A program made the position numbers and the translations under genes. The notes under the pieces are model-generated. The model ran no database searches, had not been told where the DNA came from, and saw nothing but the letters and a program-made list of their open reading frames with translations. A DNA stretch of 64,000 nucleotides from Anaerococcus vaginimassiliensis (GTDB lineage: Bacteria; Bacillota; Clostridia; Tissierellales; Peptoniphilaceae). The stretch spans positions 1,446,880 to 1,510,879 of the forward strand of contig NZ_LR130844.1 of assembly GCF_900626155.1 (NCBI RefSeq), given 5' to 3'. Below are positions 17,903 to 27,061 of this stretch, one piece after another (within the stretch, counting starts at the first letter, position 1; each line of letters begins with the position of its first letter).

Positions 17903-18832
17903 ATGAGATATAATTTGGAAAAAATATATTCTTACGCAATAGCACATACTAAAGCAAGTTCTCTACTAATATACGATAACAAATCAGACATCTTATTGGG
18001 TGAGCCTAATTATATAAGTTTTAATACTAGATCAATAGCTAAAACAGTAATGGCTATTGCTTATGGTATACTAATAGAAAAATCAAATGAGAAATATAAT
18101 TTAGAGACATTTATTTATCCTTACTTAGAGAATGAACTAACTATAAATAATACTGAAAATTTAGAATATATTAAAAAATTAAAGGTTAAACACCTTCTAA
18201 CTCACACCATGGGTTATGGTGAACCTTTGCTAATGTCAAAAGATATACCAACAATCGATAATGATAAACTTGTAAGTTACTCGCTAAATTATCCTATTAA
18301 ATATGAGCCTGGAAGGTATTTTAAATATTCAAATGTTGGATATTATATTCTTTCATGTTTAATGGATAAGCTTTTAAATGAAGGAGCTTATGAATTTATT
18401 AATAATAATTTATTTGGTAAGATTGGAATTACAAATCCTAGGTGGGATAGGTACGGATCTCATCTTGCAGGAGCTACCAAACTATATTTAAGTGATTTAG
18501 ACCTTTTAAAAATTGGAAAAATAATATTAGATAAAGGAAAATTTGAGGGTATAAACCTAGTAGCTAGTAAATATATTGAAATGATGAATACACCTATAGT
18601 ATATACTTCTAGTTTTTCTAAGTACAAATATATATCAGAAAACAGCTACGGTTTAGGCATACGGATCAGTAATGAAGGGGTCATTTTTGCTATTGGAACC
18701 GGTGGTCAAATGATAGCTATTCTACCAAAAGAAGAAATTATTATAGTAACTACTAATCAAGGTGATGAAGAATTTGCTAGCATTATAAAAGATGATGTAG
18801 AAAAAATAATCAGCTGTATCAAAGGAGAATAA
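17903..18832 (+). CDS. Serine hydrolase, class C beta-lactamase/PBP4*-like
   Basis: A 309-residue protein of the beta-lactamase-like serine hydrolase superfamily. The catalytic SxxK motif is S44-I-A-K47 (RSIAK), the tyrosine motif is Y142-S-N144, and GTGGQ late in the protein fits the third (HxG/KTG) motif position. No signal peptide or lipobox is visible, so it appears cytoplasmic. That is unusual for a true penicillin-binding protein and argues for an esterase or peptidase role (inference). It begins two bases after rlmD and ends two bases before the DUF4298-like gene, so the three are probably cotranscribed. Confidence 0.82.
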   Translation: MRYNLEKIYSYAIAHTKASSLLIYDNKSDILLGEPNYISFNTRSIAKTVMAIAYGILIEKSNEKYNLETFIYPYLENELTINNTENLEYIKKLKVKHLLTHTMGYGEPLLMSKDIPTIDNDKLVSYSLNYPIKYEPGRYFKYSNVGYYILSCLMDKLLNEGAYEFINNNLFGKIGITNPRWDRYGSHLAGATKLYLSDLDLLKIGKIILDKGKFEGINLVASKYIEMMNTPIVYTSSFSKYKYISENSYGLGIRISNEGVIFAIGTGGQMIAILPKEEIIIVTTNQGDEEFASIIKDDVEKIISCIKGE

Positions 18833-18833
18833 A

Positions 18834-19136
18834 ATGGATTTTACTTATTTAAATGAACTAAATGATATTTATGATAACCACAAAAAGGTAATTGAAGATC
18901 TAAAAAAGTCGCTAGAAGCCTTTGAAGATCATCAAGAAGAATATAAAAAGCTTGTAAGCTATTATTACAGCGATCAATTCACTAAAGATTTGGATGCATC
19001 AAACAGAGGGGAGATGGGAGAAGATATAAACCAAGCTATTCTAACTGAAGATGCAATATATGATTTGATGGGAGATAATTACTATACAGGGCTTGCTCTT
19101 CTAGAAGCAGCTAACGATGTTCTTCAAGATAAATAG
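18834..19136 (+). CDS. DUF4298-like small protein
   Basis: A 100-residue acidic, helical, cytoplasmic protein with no membrane segment. The pattern (LNELNDIYDNHKKVIEDL, then LVSYYYSDQFTKDLDASN and ILTEDAIYDLMGDNYYTGLALLE) matches the DUF4298 family found in Firmicutes. Function is unknown. It has an AAAGGAG ribosome binding site and is the last gene before a terminator, behind the serine hydrolase. Confidence 0.78.
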   Translation: MDFTYLNELNDIYDNHKKVIEDLKKSLEAFEDHQEEYKKLVSYYYSDQFTKDLDASNRGEMGEDINQAILTEDAIYDLMGDNYYTGLALLEAANDVLQDK

Positions 19137-19141
19137 ATACT

Positions 19142-19169
19142 AACCTATACTTAATCGTATAGGTTTTTT
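19142..19169 (+). terminator. Terminator after the DUF4298-like gene
   Basis: AACCTATAC and GTATAGGTT around a six-base loop, followed by T residues. Confidence 0.82.
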
Positions 19170-19225
19170 GTTTACCTTATAATGGGTATAAATTGTGTAA
19201 GGCGTTAATATAAATAGGAGGAATC

Positions 19226-20398
19226 ATGAACAATTTTACTTATGATATACCAACAAGAGTTCATTTTGGTAGAGACGCACTAGACTTTATTGGAGAGGAA
19301 GTAGGAAAATATTCAAACAAGGTATTATTAACCTATGGTGGCGGATCCATAAAGAAAAATGGCGTCTATGACAAAGTTATAAAAGAATTAAAAAGTAAGG
19401 ACATAGAAATCTTTGAGCTATCAGGAATAAAGCCAAATCCACGAATTGACTCTGTAAGAGAAGGTGTAAAATTAATCAAAGAAAATGAAATAGGTGCAAT
19501 CTTGGCTGTTGGTGGAGGATCAACTATTGATGCATCAAAGATTATGGCTGCAGGAGCAAAAGTTGAATTTGATCCTTGGAAATTTATATCAGAAGGAAAA
19601 GAAATAAAGGATGCTATACCTTTATTTACTGTATTGACGATGGCAGCAACAGGCTCAGAAATGAATGGTGGAGCTGTAATATCAAATCCTGAAACTAGTG
19701 AAAAACTTTCTGCTGGAAGCTATTACACACGACCAAAAGTGTCATTTTTAAATCCAGAATTAACTTATACTGTAAGCGAATTCCAAACAGCTGCGGGTAG
19801 TGCAGATATTATGTCTCATCTATTTGAAATATACTTTAATAACAATGATAATATGTATATGTTAGATAGAATGATGGAATCATTGATGAAAACAGTTATT
19901 GAATATGGACCAAAAGCAATAAAAGATCCTAACAACTATGAAGCAAGGGCAAATCTAATGTGGGCATCTTCATGGGCTATTAATGGATTCTTATCTGCAT
20001 CATCTAATGCAGAATGGTCAAATCACCCTATGGAACATGAACTTTCTGCTTTCTACGATATAACACACGGACTAGGACTTGCTATATTGACACCAAGATG
20101 GATGGAGTACGTTCTTAGTGAAGATACAGTAAACAAGTTTTATGATTTAGGTGTAAATGTATTTAACCTAGACCAATCTGAAGATAAAATGGAAGTTGCA
20201 AGAAAGACAATAGATAAAGTATCTGAATTCTTTTTTGAAAAATTAGGTCTTGATAACAACTTAAATGCTGTAGGTATAGATGATGAAAACTTTGATGCTA
20301 TGAGCAAAAAAGCCTGTGGTAAAAATGGTGTTATAAAAGGATTTATAGATTTAAAACCAGAAGATGTAAGAAAAATTTATGAAATGAGTTTAAACTAA
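19226..20398 (+). CDS. Iron-containing alcohol dehydrogenase (BdhA/YugJ-like)
   Basis: A 390-residue group III alcohol dehydrogenase, related to the NADH/NADPH-dependent butanol dehydrogenases of clostridia. The N-terminal NAD(P)-binding part has AVGGGSTIDASK (about residues 94-105). Metal ligands fall in SADIMSHLFE (aspartate and histidine) and in HPMEHELSAFYDITHGLGLA (two histidines). TAAGSADIMSH and the overall length match BdhA/YugJ. It would reoxidise NAD(P)H by reducing aldehydes in fermentation; the native substrate is not readable. It is a single-gene unit with a strong GGAGG site and its own terminator, and a weak Rex-like palindrome lies upstream. Confidence 0.93.
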   Translation: MNNFTYDIPTRVHFGRDALDFIGEEVGKYSNKVLLTYGGGSIKKNGVYDKVIKELKSKDIEIFELSGIKPNPRIDSVREGVKLIKENEIGAILAVGGGSTIDASKIMAAGAKVEFDPWKFISEGKEIKDAIPLFTVLTMAATGSEMNGGAVISNPETSEKLSAGSYYTRPKVSFLNPELTYTVSEFQTAAGSADIMSHLFEIYFNNNDNMYMLDRMMESLMKTVIEYGPKAIKDPNNYEARANLMWASSWAINGFLSASSNAEWSNHPMEHELSAFYDITHGLGLAILTPRWMEYVLSEDTVNKFYDLGVNVFNLDQSEDKMEVARKTIDKVSEFFFEKLGLDNNLNAVGIDDENFDAMSKKACGKNGVIKGFIDLKPEDVRKIYEMSLN

Positions 20399-20409
20399 AA
20401 TATAATAAT

Positions 20410-20445
20410 AAAAAATCGGAGTTATTTAATAGCTCCGATTTTTTA
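20410..20445 (+). terminator. Terminator after the alcohol dehydrogenase
   Basis: AAAAATCGGAGTTA pairs with TAGCTCCGATTTTT (one G-T pair) around a short loop, followed by T residues. Confidence 0.8.
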
Positions 20446-20472
20446 TCTAATCTTTAATAAATTTTAACAAAT

Positions 20473-20492
20473 AAAAAAGAGGCAAAGCCTCT
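20473..20492 (-). terminator. Terminator of tRNA-Lys
   Basis: On the minus strand AGAGGC, loop TTT, GCCTCT, then six T, placed nine bases after the tRNA CCA end. Confidence 0.8.
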
Positions 20493-20500
20493 AAATGAAA

Positions 20501-20576
20501 TGGTGCACCATCAGAGACTCGAACTCTGGACACCCTGATTAAGAGTCAGGTGCTCTACCAACTGAGCTAATGGTGC
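20501..20576 (-). tRNA. tRNA-Lys (anticodon CUU)
   Basis: A complete 76-base cloverleaf. The acceptor stem GCACCAT pairs with ATGGTGC, followed by discriminator A and an encoded CCA. The D arm contains AGCTCAGTTGGTAGAGC. The anticodon stem CCTGA/TCAGG encloses the loop CTCTTAA with anticodon CTT, and the T arm has the GTTCGAGTC motif. It decodes AAG. It is transcribed alone from a consensus promoter and ends at its own terminator. Confidence 0.97.
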
Positions 20577-20593
20577 GTATCAACTACCTTTAT

Positions 20594-20622
20594 ATAATAA
20601 CACTATATATGGCAGTTGTCAA
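20594..20622 (-). promoter_or_regulatory. Promoter of tRNA-Lys
   Basis: On the minus strand TTGACA (20622-20617), 17 bases, TATTAT (20599-20594). The spacer contains CCATATATAGTG, the same core as NrdR box 2 of nrdD in reverse orientation. Confidence 0.8.
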
Positions 20623-20629
20623 ATATTTT

Positions 20630-21514
20630 TTAAGAAATTTTCCAAATGTGAACAATTTCATCTTTCAGATGCTCATAGTCCCATTCTCTCATTGTATTTT
20701 TTACACTATTTGGGTCGTTTATAATAAATTTACCATCCTTATAAGAATCAATAACTAAAATATGTCCAGAAAGTGTAAAATATCCTCTTTGTACTGAAAC
20801 AATTAAAGGACCGTCTTTTAATGATTCGATGATCTTATCTTTATCGTTTGGAATATCTTCGCATTTAAACCCATATTCGTTCGCTTCGTGCTCGAAAAAC
20901 GACCACGCTATACCTTCTTCTACCATAAATTCTTGAGCGTCTTTTGCAATCAATTTTGGAGTTATAGATGGGTCATTAGTTAATCTTGATAAAACCATCG
21001 ATATTGATGTAGGACCGCATCCAGCTATTCCTATATTTGAATCTGATAATTGATCATAAGCCCACCTATTATCCCATTGTAAATAGTAGGGAGTAGATCT
21101 ATTTAGTTTAATGCTTTCTCCTTCTTTATATTCAAATTCATTGATATTATTATTTAAGTTATAGACAAATTCGACAGTATCTGTGTCGTTTCCAACCAAA
21201 TATGCTTGAATATTTGGTAATTTGTTATAATTGTCATAGATCCATTTTGCTTTTGGATCAGTTTTTGCTGGAATTTCGAGATTTTTGATTAAATCTTCTT
21301 TTCGGTCTGATTTATATTCTGGCTTGGATTTATTTATAAGATCCATATTCTTAATTAGTTCTTTGCCTTTTTTAAAAGTATCGCTAGCTAAATTATTTAT
21401 ATCTTCAATCATCTGCACATTTTCCTTGTCCAAATAACCATTATCAATGGTTTTTGATTGACAAGATGTGAGTACTAGAAGTAATAATAAAGCTATTTTT
21501 TTATTTAACTTCAT
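20630..21514 (-). CDS. C39-like cysteine peptidase, lipoprotein
   Basis: A 294-residue predicted lipoprotein. The signal peptide ends in the lipobox LTSC with lipid-modified C18. Residues 20-135 are a spacer region. The C-terminal half is a papain-fold Peptidase_C39_2 domain: YYLQWD (Q146, oxyanion residue), GIAGCGPTS with nucleophile C166, SGHILVIDSY with H251, and INDPNS (266-270) as the third catalytic residue. It probably acts on peptides or cell-wall material at the outer membrane face. The C39_2 group also has members without a transporter, so bacteriocin export is not implied. It stands alone between the tRNA and mutS, which is divergent. Confidence 0.83.
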   Translation of the reverse strand: MKLNKKIALLLLLVLTSCQSKTIDNGYLDKENVQMIEDINNLASDTFKKGKELIKNMDLINKSKPEYKSDRKEDLIKNLEIPAKTDPKAKWIYDNYNKLPNIQAYLVGNDTDTVEFVYNLNNNINEFEYKEGESIKLNRSTPYYLQWDNRWAYDQLSDSNIGIAGCGPTSISMVLSRLTNDPSITPKLIAKDAQEFMVEEGIAWSFFEHEANEYGFKCEDIPNDKDKIIESLKDGPLIVSVQRGYFTLSGHILVIDSYKDGKFIINDPNSVKNTMREWDYEHLKDEIVHIWKIS

Positions 21515-21670
21515 AAGTTAACATTACCATTACAAAGCTAATTTATCAATTTATTATCCTTATCATTTTTAAACTAGTGACTTTAATTAATTTCATGCAA
21601 GTTGAAAATTAAATGATTTAAATTCTACTATATTAAGAGTATATTATTATAATACGGACTGGGGGTTTTT

Positions 21671-24277
21671 ATGAAGAATAACTTTAACTATGATAAACTT
21701 ACACCTATGCTAAAACATTATGTTGATATTAAGAATGATTTTAAGGATTCAATTCTACTCTATAGAGTTGGTGATTTTTATGAAACTTTTTTTGATGATG
21801 CAATAATTACTAGTAAAGTCTTATCTTTAACACTAACAGGCAAGGAATGTGGCCACAGTAAAAAGGCGCCAATGTGCGGTGTCCCTCATCATGTAATAGA
21901 TACATATGCCTTTAAATTAGTTAAACACGGTTACAAAGTAGCTTTGTGTGATCAAGTCGAAGATCCAAAGGAAGCTAAGGGGTTAGTAAAAAGAGCTATA
22001 ACTAGAGTAATTACTCCTGGGACAATTACTGATATGGAATCTTTGAACAAGAAAGAAAACAATTATCTCCTATCTTTATTTCAAAATAAGTATGGTCTAT
22101 CTTTAAGTTATTGTGATATATCAACAGGTAAACTTGTAACCTTAGAAATAAGAGGCATGAGTTCTTCGATAGGTAGAAGAGCAATAGATCAAATAGAAAA
22201 GATTAGCCCCTCAGAAATTCTAATAAATTCAGATTATGATGATAAAATTTTAAAATCATATTTTAATGATAATGAGGTATTTGTAAACTATATCCAAAAT
22301 CCAAAAGACTATAAAAGTAGGGCAAAATTAATTGAAGATCATTTAGGAATAGATAATTTAAAAAAAATATCAGATTTGCGTCTTTCGATTATTTCCTTAG
22401 CGAATTTAATAGACTATACATATAAATACCATAAAGATAACCTGAGTCATATAAATAACATTGAAATATTAGAAATAAATAATTATATGCAATTAGAGGC
22501 AAGTACTAGGAAAAATCTTGAGCTTCATAGAAATCTTAATAATAACACTAAAGAAAACAGCCTTTTAAGCATTTTGGATAATGCTGACACAGTTATGGGT
22601 TCAAGGATGATAAATGAATATTTGGAAAGGCCACTAATTGATAAAGTACAAATAGAAAAAAGATTAGATATTGTTGAAACATTGCTAAATGATTCTATTC
22701 TTTCAACTAATATATCTAATTACCTATCAGATATATATGATCTTGAAAGACTTGTAGCAAAGATTTCATATAAAAGAGCGAATGCCAGAGATTTAATAAG
22801 TATCAAAAATTCCATTTATAATATACCAAAGCTTAAAGAAATATTAGTTAATCATGATGATCAAAATATTAAAAATATAGGAATAAATATACCTGATATT
22901 GACTCTATTTATGATTTAATAGATAAATCAATAGTCAGTGATCCTCCTATAGCTATTACTGAAGGTGGAATGATTAAAAAAGGCTATGATAAGAGCTTAG
23001 ATGATCTAAAAGATCTTTCTAGTTCAGCACAAAGCAAATTAATAGAGTATGAAAATAGCGAAAAAGAAGCTACTGGTATTAAAAACTACAAGATAGTTTA
23101 CAATAAAAATAATGGGTATTCTATAGAAATCACTAAATCAAATCTTGATAAAGTTCCAAGCTCATATGTTAGAAAGCAAACTCTCAAAAATCAAGAAAGA
23201 TATACTACTGAAACATTAGAAGAAATATCAGAATTGATTTTGGGAGGAAAAGATAAAATAAACAACCTTGAATATGAAATATTTAAAAAGGTTCGCGATG
23301 AAATACTTAAGAATACCATTAAACTTCAAGCTCTAGCTAAGATGATAGCAAATATTGATACTTTAAATACCTTTGCTAAAATCGCTAGAGATAATGCTTA
23401 TGTTAGACCTGAAATAAGGACTGATAATTTGATAAAAATAAAAGATGGTAGACACCCTGTAATAGAAAATAACCTTAATGAAAACGAGTTTATTCCTAAT
23501 GATACCGATATCGGTGAAGTTGACAATTTAATTCAGATAATAACAGGTCCAAATATGGCGGGTAAGTCTACTTATATGCGTCAAATGGCTATTATAATTA
23601 TTCTTGCTCAGATGGGATCATTTGTACCTGCTACATCTGCTCAAATATCCATATGCGATCAAGTATTTACTCGAATAGGTGCTAGCGATAATATTTCCAA
23701 AGGTGAATCAACTTTTATGTTAGAAATGAATGAAGTTTCTAGTATCCTCAAAAATTCAACTGAGAATTCTTTTGTTATTTTAGACGAGGTTGGTAGAGGT
23801 ACTAGTTCTGATGATGGTTTAAGTATAGCAATGGCTATAGTTGAATATTTAAGTAAAAAGAAAAAAGTTAAAACCGTATTTGCTACACACTTTCATGAGT
23901 TAACCATAATGGAAAATGAGCTAGACAATGTTAAAAACCTTAAGATAGAAATTTTGGAGGAAAATAATAACCTTGTATTTCTAAGGAAAATAAAGAAAGG
24001 TAAATCTGATAGATCTTATGGAATAGAAGTTGCGAAGTTAAGTGGATTACCAGACGAAGTTATCGAAAATGCCAAACTTATTATGGAAAAACTCGGAAGC
24101 GAAGATGTATTTGATACTGACAAGAAAGCAGGAGTAACAGAATCTATTACAGAAATCTCTGATAATAAAATAAGAGAACTTAAAAAAGATGCTTCAATTG
24201 TCGACGTTAACAATTTAACTCCGATAGAAGCTATGAATGAACTTAATAAATTATTAATTAAGATTGGTGAGTTATAA
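21671..24277 (+). CDS. mutS: DNA mismatch repair protein MutS
   Basis: This 868-residue ATPase recognises mismatches. The N-terminal mismatch-binding motif is GDFYETFF (F36-Y-E38). Domains II to IV follow, then the ATPase with Walker A GPNMAGKSTYMRQ (about 626-638), Walker B VILDEVGRGTSSDDG, and the ATHFHEL signature. The C-terminal helix-turn-helix (LTPIEAMNELNKL) is present. A GGGGG site precedes the ATG. The stop codon shares a base with the mutL start, so the pair is translationally coupled, followed by miaA as in many Firmicutes. Confidence 0.97.
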   Translation: MKNNFNYDKLTPMLKHYVDIKNDFKDSILLYRVGDFYETFFDDAIITSKVLSLTLTGKECGHSKKAPMCGVPHHVIDTYAFKLVKHGYKVALCDQVEDPKEAKGLVKRAITRVITPGTITDMESLNKKENNYLLSLFQNKYGLSLSYCDISTGKLVTLEIRGMSSSIGRRAIDQIEKISPSEILINSDYDDKILKSYFNDNEVFVNYIQNPKDYKSRAKLIEDHLGIDNLKKISDLRLSIISLANLIDYTYKYHKDNLSHINNIEILEINNYMQLEASTRKNLELHRNLNNNTKENSLLSILDNADTVMGSRMINEYLERPLIDKVQIEKRLDIVETLLNDSILSTNISNYLSDIYDLERLVAKISYKRANARDLISIKNSIYNIPKLKEILVNHDDQNIKNIGINIPDIDSIYDLIDKSIVSDPPIAITEGGMIKKGYDKSLDDLKDLSSSAQSKLIEYENSEKEATGIKNYKIVYNKNNGYSIEITKSNLDKVPSSYVRKQTLKNQERYTTETLEEISELILGGKDKINNLEYEIFKKVRDEILKNTIKLQALAKMIANIDTLNTFAKIARDNAYVRPEIRTDNLIKIKDGRHPVIENNLNENEFIPNDTDIGEVDNLIQIITGPNMAGKSTYMRQMAIIIILAQMGSFVPATSAQISICDQVFTRIGASDNISKGESTFMLEMNEVSSILKNSTENSFVILDEVGRGTSSDDGLSIAMAIVEYLSKKKKVKTVFATHFHELTIMENELDNVKNLKIEILEENNNLVFLRKIKKGKSDRSYGIEVAKLSGLPDEVIENAKLIMEKLGSEDVFDTDKKAGVTESITEISDNKIRELKKDASIVDVNNLTPIEAMNELNKLLIKIGEL

Positions 24278-26127
24278 TGCCTATAGTAAAATTAGACAAC
24301 AAAACAATCGAAAAAATAGCAGCTGGTGAAGTAATAGAATCGCCAATGTCTATTGTTAAAGAATTAGTAGAAAATTCCATCGACTCTAAGGCTGACTCAA
24401 TCACTGTTGAAATCAAAAATGGTGGAAAAACATATATTAGAGTTACCGACAATGGTTGTGGCATAGAAAGAGATGATTTAGATTTAGCTTTTAGCAAACA
24501 CGCTACTTCTAAAATAAAAGATTTTAACGATTTATTTGATATATATTCCCTAGGATTTAGAGGAGAGGCCCTATCAAGTATCGCTACTGTTAGTAAAGTC
24601 ACTGCTATCACCAAAACCAAGGATCAGGATATAGGAAGTAAGATTGTAATAGATAACGGAATAAGCAAAATCTCAAGCATAGCGACTAATGTTGGAACTA
24701 GTATAATAGCTGAAGATATTTTTAGAGATATACCTGTTAGACGCAAATTTTTAAGATCAGACGCTATAGAAGCCAATAAAATAAATAGATTGATGTATGC
24801 TTTTGCTATAGGATATAATAATATTTCTTTTAAATATATTAAAAATGACAATGTATTGTTTACTACGAACAAATCCTACGATTTCAAAACTAAGGTTTCT
24901 GATTTACTAGATGATAGCCTTGGAGACAACTTACTAGAAATTAATGGTTCTAATGACGAATACAAGATAAGAGGGTTCATTTCAAATTCAAATTATTACA
25001 GAGGAAATAGGTCGTTACAATACTTATTTATCAATAATAGGTTAGTAGATAGTGAAATTATTGTGAGCACTGTTGAACATGCCTATAAAAATAATATACC
25101 AAGTAATAGATTTCCAGCATTTTTCTTGTTTGTTACAACTGATGCTAAAAATCTTGATGTTAATATTCATCCAAACAAAAAAACGATCAATTTTAATTAC
25201 GAAGAATCTCTATTGAATTTGATTGAAAACAGTATTTTAAAAGCTATATCAAATAATTACAAACCTAATGAAATCAAGTTTGTAGAAGATAAAGATGATG
25301 AATTGATGGACTTTACTGACTACTCTAAATTGTTAAATGAATACAATAACACCAATAAATTTGTAAAAGAAAATTATAATGAAACTAAATATGAAAGCCA
25401 AAGTCAGAATAATGAACAATCTCAAAGTAACGTGTTAGAAGATGATTTTTTCGATTTAGAAGCAAATATATTAAATGAAGATAGGCGTTCACATATAAAT
25501 ACTAATCATAAGAAAACTGAATCTAAGCAAATTCCAACTTTATCAAAAGATTCATTTATTGATGAAATTGATCATATAGAATACAAGACATCCTTTATGG
25601 GGCGATATTCTTTATTTGAACAGGACAATACTTTATATATTTTAAATCATAGGAGAGCATCGGAAAAAATTAACATCACCAAATTTATGAATGATTTTAA
25701 GAGTAAGTCTGTTGCTAGTCAAATTCTAATGGATGCTAAGATAATAAATCTTATGCAAAATGATGTAGAGAAATTCAAGCAAAAACAGGAATTTATAAAG
25801 AAATTAGGTTTTGATGCAGAAATTATTGGTGAATCTTCTATAGTTATCAGATCTGTTCCAGTCATATTTGAAATCCCTGAAAATGACGATTTTTTCTATG
25901 ATTTATTAGATATTGATTATGATATGGGGACAGATTATATCTATAAAAAGATTAAAAAATCAAAGCTTAACCTTTTATTTAGAAAAGGCAACAAGATAGG
26001 CGAGAAGGAAGCGACAACTTATTTAAAAGAGTTGTTTTCAATGGAAAATCCATATAAAACTTTAGATGGAAAACCTACTATTATAAAAGTGAGTGAAGAA
26101 GATTTGGAGAAATATTTTGAAAGATAA
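24277..26127 (+). CDS. mutL: DNA mismatch repair protein MutL with degenerate endonuclease motifs
   Basis: A 616-residue MutL. The GHKL ATPase half is intact: VKELVENSIDSKA, DNGCGIERDDL and GFRGEALSSI. A Gln/Asn/Ser-rich linker spans about residues 350-430. The C-terminal dimerisation domain is present, but its nuclease residues are not. Where Firmicute MutL has DQHAxxE, this protein has N457-H-R-R-A-S-E463. Where the ACR motif cysteine should be, it has LLFRKGNK (about 565-572). Where CPHGRP should be, it has T595-L-D-G-K-P600. It is therefore probably not an endonuclease (inference). It overlaps mutS by one base, with miaA overlapping its 3' end. Confidence 0.94.
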   Translation: MPIVKLDNKTIEKIAAGEVIESPMSIVKELVENSIDSKADSITVEIKNGGKTYIRVTDNGCGIERDDLDLAFSKHATSKIKDFNDLFDIYSLGFRGEALSSIATVSKVTAITKTKDQDIGSKIVIDNGISKISSIATNVGTSIIAEDIFRDIPVRRKFLRSDAIEANKINRLMYAFAIGYNNISFKYIKNDNVLFTTNKSYDFKTKVSDLLDDSLGDNLLEINGSNDEYKIRGFISNSNYYRGNRSLQYLFINNRLVDSEIIVSTVEHAYKNNIPSNRFPAFFLFVTTDAKNLDVNIHPNKKTINFNYEESLLNLIENSILKAISNNYKPNEIKFVEDKDDELMDFTDYSKLLNEYNNTNKFVKENYNETKYESQSQNNEQSQSNVLEDDFFDLEANILNEDRRSHINTNHKKTESKQIPTLSKDSFIDEIDHIEYKTSFMGRYSLFEQDNTLYILNHRRASEKINITKFMNDFKSKSVASQILMDAKIINLMQNDVEKFKQKQEFIKKLGFDAEIIGESSIVIRSVPVIFEIPENDDFFYDLLDIDYDMGTDYIYKKIKKSKLNLLFRKGNKIGEKEATTYLKELFSMENPYKTLDGKPTIIKVSEEDLEKYFER

Positions 26128-27061
26128 ATTGGTAGTTATCACTGGTCCAACAGCAAGTGGTAAAAGTGACATTGCAATAAATATCGCTAGATATCTCGAC
26201 AGTCCAGTTATTTCAGCTGACAGTCAACAAGTTTACAGAGATATGGATATAGGAACGAATAAAACTTATAATTTTGAAGTAAATCATTTTATGATAAATA
26301 TAGTTGATCCTGACCAAAATTATTCTGTAGAAGATTTTTCGACTGAGGCTAAATCTATAGTAAGAGATATAAATAATAATCTTAGAATTCCAATCATAGC
26401 TGGAGGAACTGGATTTTATATAGATTCTCTTCTTTTTGACATGAATTATGGAAATGTCAAGAAGGATGAAAATTATAGAAGAGAGTTAGAAAACTTAGCA
26501 AAAGAAAAAGGAAATCAATATTTATATGATAAATTACATTCAATAGATCCTATTACAGCTAACAGATACCATCCTAATGAACTAAATAGAATTATAAGAT
26601 CGTTAGAGATACATCATGTAAGTGGCAAATTACCTTCAGATGTGAGGATAGGAGAAAGAAAACTAAATCAAGATATTGAACCTATTGTTTTCTTTTTAAA
26701 CTATAATGATAGAAACTTATTATACGATAAAATAAATAATAGAGTTTTAAAAATGATTGATGAAGGGCTAGTTAGTGAAGTTGAATCATTAATAAAAGCA
26801 TATAGCCTGGATGAAAATTCTCAATCCATGGCAGCTATTGGTTATAAAGAGGTTCTAGAATTTATTGATGGATCTATTGGTATGGACGAGATGATTAATC
26901 TTATCCAAAGAAATACTCGTAGATATGCAAAAAGACAAATAACTTGGATGAAAAAATATCTTAAGTATGGATTCGGCCATGAAATAATGATGGATAATTT
27001 AAGCAAGAATGATGCTAGTGATATAATATTAGATATAATTAAGGGAGCTTATGAATTATAG
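26117..27061 (+). CDS. miaA: tRNA dimethylallyltransferase MiaA
   Basis: Adds the dimethylallyl group to N6 of A37 in tRNAs that read UNN codons. The 314-residue protein opens MKDKLVVITGPTASGKSD with the P-loop and has SADSQQVYRDMDIGT, AGGTGFYIDSL and the tail RNTRRYAKRQITW, all family signatures. I place the start at the TTG at 26117, preceded by GGAGA at 26106-26110. A GTG at 26093 gives eight more residues but a worse fit to the family N-terminus. The gene overlaps mutL by 11 bases, and its end overlaps the next gene by 11 bases. Confidence 0.95.
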   Translation: MKDKLVVITGPTASGKSDIAINIARYLDSPVISADSQQVYRDMDIGTNKTYNFEVNHFMINIVDPDQNYSVEDFSTEAKSIVRDINNNLRIPIIAGGTGFYIDSLLFDMNYGNVKKDENYRRELENLAKEKGNQYLYDKLHSIDPITANRYHPNELNRIIRSLEIHHVSGKLPSDVRIGERKLNQDIEPIVFFLNYNDRNLLYDKINNRVLKMIDEGLVSEVESLIKAYSLDENSQSMAAIGYKEVLEFIDGSIGMDEMINLIQRNTRRYAKRQITWMKKYLKYGFGHEIMMDNLSKNDASDIILDIIKGAYEL

